Assembly (NCBI GenBank): GCA_013399895.1
Contig: VXBA01004205.1
Span: 1-64,000 of the forward strand
Origin: Serilophus lunatus
Lineage: Eukaryota > Chordata > Aves > Passeriformes > Eurylaimidae
Direction: 5' to 3'
Length of the DNA stretch: 64,000 nt
The notes below the pieces were generated by a model. The model saw only the letters and a list, made by a program, of their open reading frames with translations, ran no database searches and was not told where the DNA came from. The position numbers and the translations under genes are program-made. Every line of letters starts with the position of its first letter. The first letter of the stretch is position 1. Shown piece after piece: positions 62,655 through 64,000 of the stretch.

Positions 62655-63442
62655 GAGGTGTTAATTAGTTGGTGCAAGGTGCTGCACCAAGGTTTGGGCA
62701 ACCCCAGACATGAGAACAGGCTGTGAGAAGTCATGGAGAACAGCTCTATAAAGAAAGATTTGGGGGTTCACATGGATGAAAATCTGGACATGAGCTGACA
62801 ATGTGCTCTCACAGCCCAGAAAGCCAATCATGTCCTGGGATGTATCAAAAGCAGAGTGGCCAGCAAGGCAAGGAAGGTGATTCTGCCCCTCTACTCTGCC
62901 CTCAGGAGACCCCAACTAGGGTGCTGTGTCCAGATCCAAGAGGTCCTCAGCCCAAAAAAGTCATGGACCCGTTGGAACAGGTCCAGAGGAAGCCCACAAA
63001 GGTGACCAGAGTACCTCTTCTGTGAAGACAGATGAGAGAGTTGGGGTTGTTCAGCCTGGAAAAGAGAAGGCTCTGGAGAGATCTCATTATGGTCTCCCAG
63101 TACTTAAAATGGGCTTATAAAATAGAGGCACAGTGACTTTTTATATAGGCAGATAGTGATAGGACAAGGGAGAATGGTTTTAAATTAGAAGAGATTTATA
63201 TTAGATGTTAGGAAGAAATTCTTTATTCAGAGGGTAGTGAGACTGAAACAGGTTGCCCAGAGGAGTTGTGAATGCCTCATCCCTGGAAGTGTTCAATGCC
63301 AGGTTGNNNNNNNNNNNNNNNNNNNNNNNNNNNNNNNNNNNNNNNNNNNNNNNNNNNNNNAGGTATCCCTGCCCATGGCCTGGAGGTTTGGAACTAGTGA
63401 TTTTTAAGGTCCCTTTCAACCCAAACCTTTCTATGATTCTAA
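62655..63442 (+). mobile_element. CR1 LINE, 3'-terminal about 0.8 kb
   Basis: Plus-strand CR1 spanning the ORF2 C-terminal region and 3'UTR. Diagnostic segments are GCAAGGTGCTGCACC, GGGCAACCCCAGACATGA, GTGATTCTGCCCCTCTACTC, GAGAGTTGGGGTTGTTCAGC and GGTCCCTTTCAACCCAAACC, with a tail ending TTCTATGATTCT. The coding remnant is broken by stops and frame changes. A 54-N gap lies inside its conserved 3' part. This tail type supports an avian source. Confidence 0.93.
63307..63360. other. Assembly gap of 54 N inside CR1
   Basis: N run between AATGCCAGGTTG and AGGTATCCCTGCCCATGG, both conserved CR1 segments that normally lie some 30 bases apart. The gap is therefore probably an unresolved repeat junction whose size estimate is too large. 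Confidence 0.9.
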
Positions 63443-64000
63443 GATTAATGAGGAGAAACCATATCCTTGTTTTCAGCTGGAGCCACATGCAGCATGGCAT
63501 TTGGCAGTATCTGTTTCATGAAGATTCAAATGGCAATGTGTAAATCAAGTGTATGCCCAGGTAGTTGGTTGTCAACAGATCTGTCTGTCCGGTGTAGAGG
63601 AAGAAGTACAGAAGAACAATCAGTACCAAAGAGAAAATACTTAATATTCAATCAGACTGGCACTAGGGAATATTAAAGTTCTAAAAATTGTTAAAAAGGT
63701 AAAATAGTCTCCTGATGTTAATGTGCTGCAATCATAAATATATGAAGAATAAAGTTTAAGTCAATGAAAGCAACCTTTTAAAATAGCACTAATTCCTCAC
63801 TCGACTTCTGTGTACTCTTCAGACACTCTTGCCAGCAGCCAAACTGTTGCTTTTTGGTCCCAGAAAAACATTGTGGAGTTTTGTTGTTTTTTTCCTTTAT
63901 TTCAGACTATACAGAATTCAACTGAGAAAAACAAATATTAATTTAAACTGTTTGTTAAAACCAGGTCAATTCTTTTGGCCTGTATTTTTCACTAGGTCTT
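63443..64000. other. Intergenic DNA, nothing recognised
   Basis: AT-rich sequence after the CR1 tail up to the window edge. No gene or repeat is supported. Confidence 0.5.

Overview
This window is vertebrate genomic DNA, most likely from a bird. Two things point there: several CR1 non-LTR retrotransposon copies, some ending in the ATTCTATGATTCT-like 3' tail typical of avian CR1, and low repeat density around a single compact gene. A crocodilian or turtle is not formally excluded, because they also carry CR1. The sequence looks like a draft short-read assembly, with N gaps at 318, 23511, 23633-24246 and 63307-63360.

The only convincing protein-coding gene is IRS2 (insulin receptor substrate 2), on the + strand. 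Its promoter and 5'UTR lie in a CpG island (about 22860-24760) broken by a 614-base gap. Exon 1 carries nearly the whole coding sequence (ATG at 24707, splice donor after 28205). A 21.6-kb intron follows (28206-49807). Exon 2 supplies only the last two bases of the final Glu codon and the stop (49808-49812), then about 2.4 kb of 3'UTR ending near a poly(A) signal at 52176. The predicted protein is 1167 aa against 1338 in human. It has a PH domain, a PTB domain, a KRLB-like region, eight YXXM PI3K-docking motifs, a GRB2-type YINI site and two C-terminal SHP2-type tyrosines.

Layout: 1-2190 is an inactivated CR1 element on the - strand, truncated by the window edge and holding an assembly duplication. 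2191-22860 is upstream intergenic DNA with three CR1 fragments (14.7, 16.7 and 17.7 kb) and an isolated CpG island at 18.7-19.3 kb. 22860-52200 is IRS2. 52200-62650 is downstream intergenic DNA without a recognisable gene. 62655-63442 is a CR1 3' end on the + strand containing a gap. I recognise no CR1 between about 17.9 and 62.65 kb.

Regulation visible in sequence: an E-box next to a FOXO-type insulin-response motif in the proximal promoter or 5'UTR, a 43-codon uORF, a U-rich tract in the 5'UTR, and 3'UTR seed matches for let-7, miR-7 and miR-33 (three copies). I found no tRNA or rRNA gene, no CRISPR array, no second protein-coding gene and no clearly new biological system. The most testable observations concern the near-silent intron of IRS2, its 3'UTR microRNA sites, and two unexplained GC islands.
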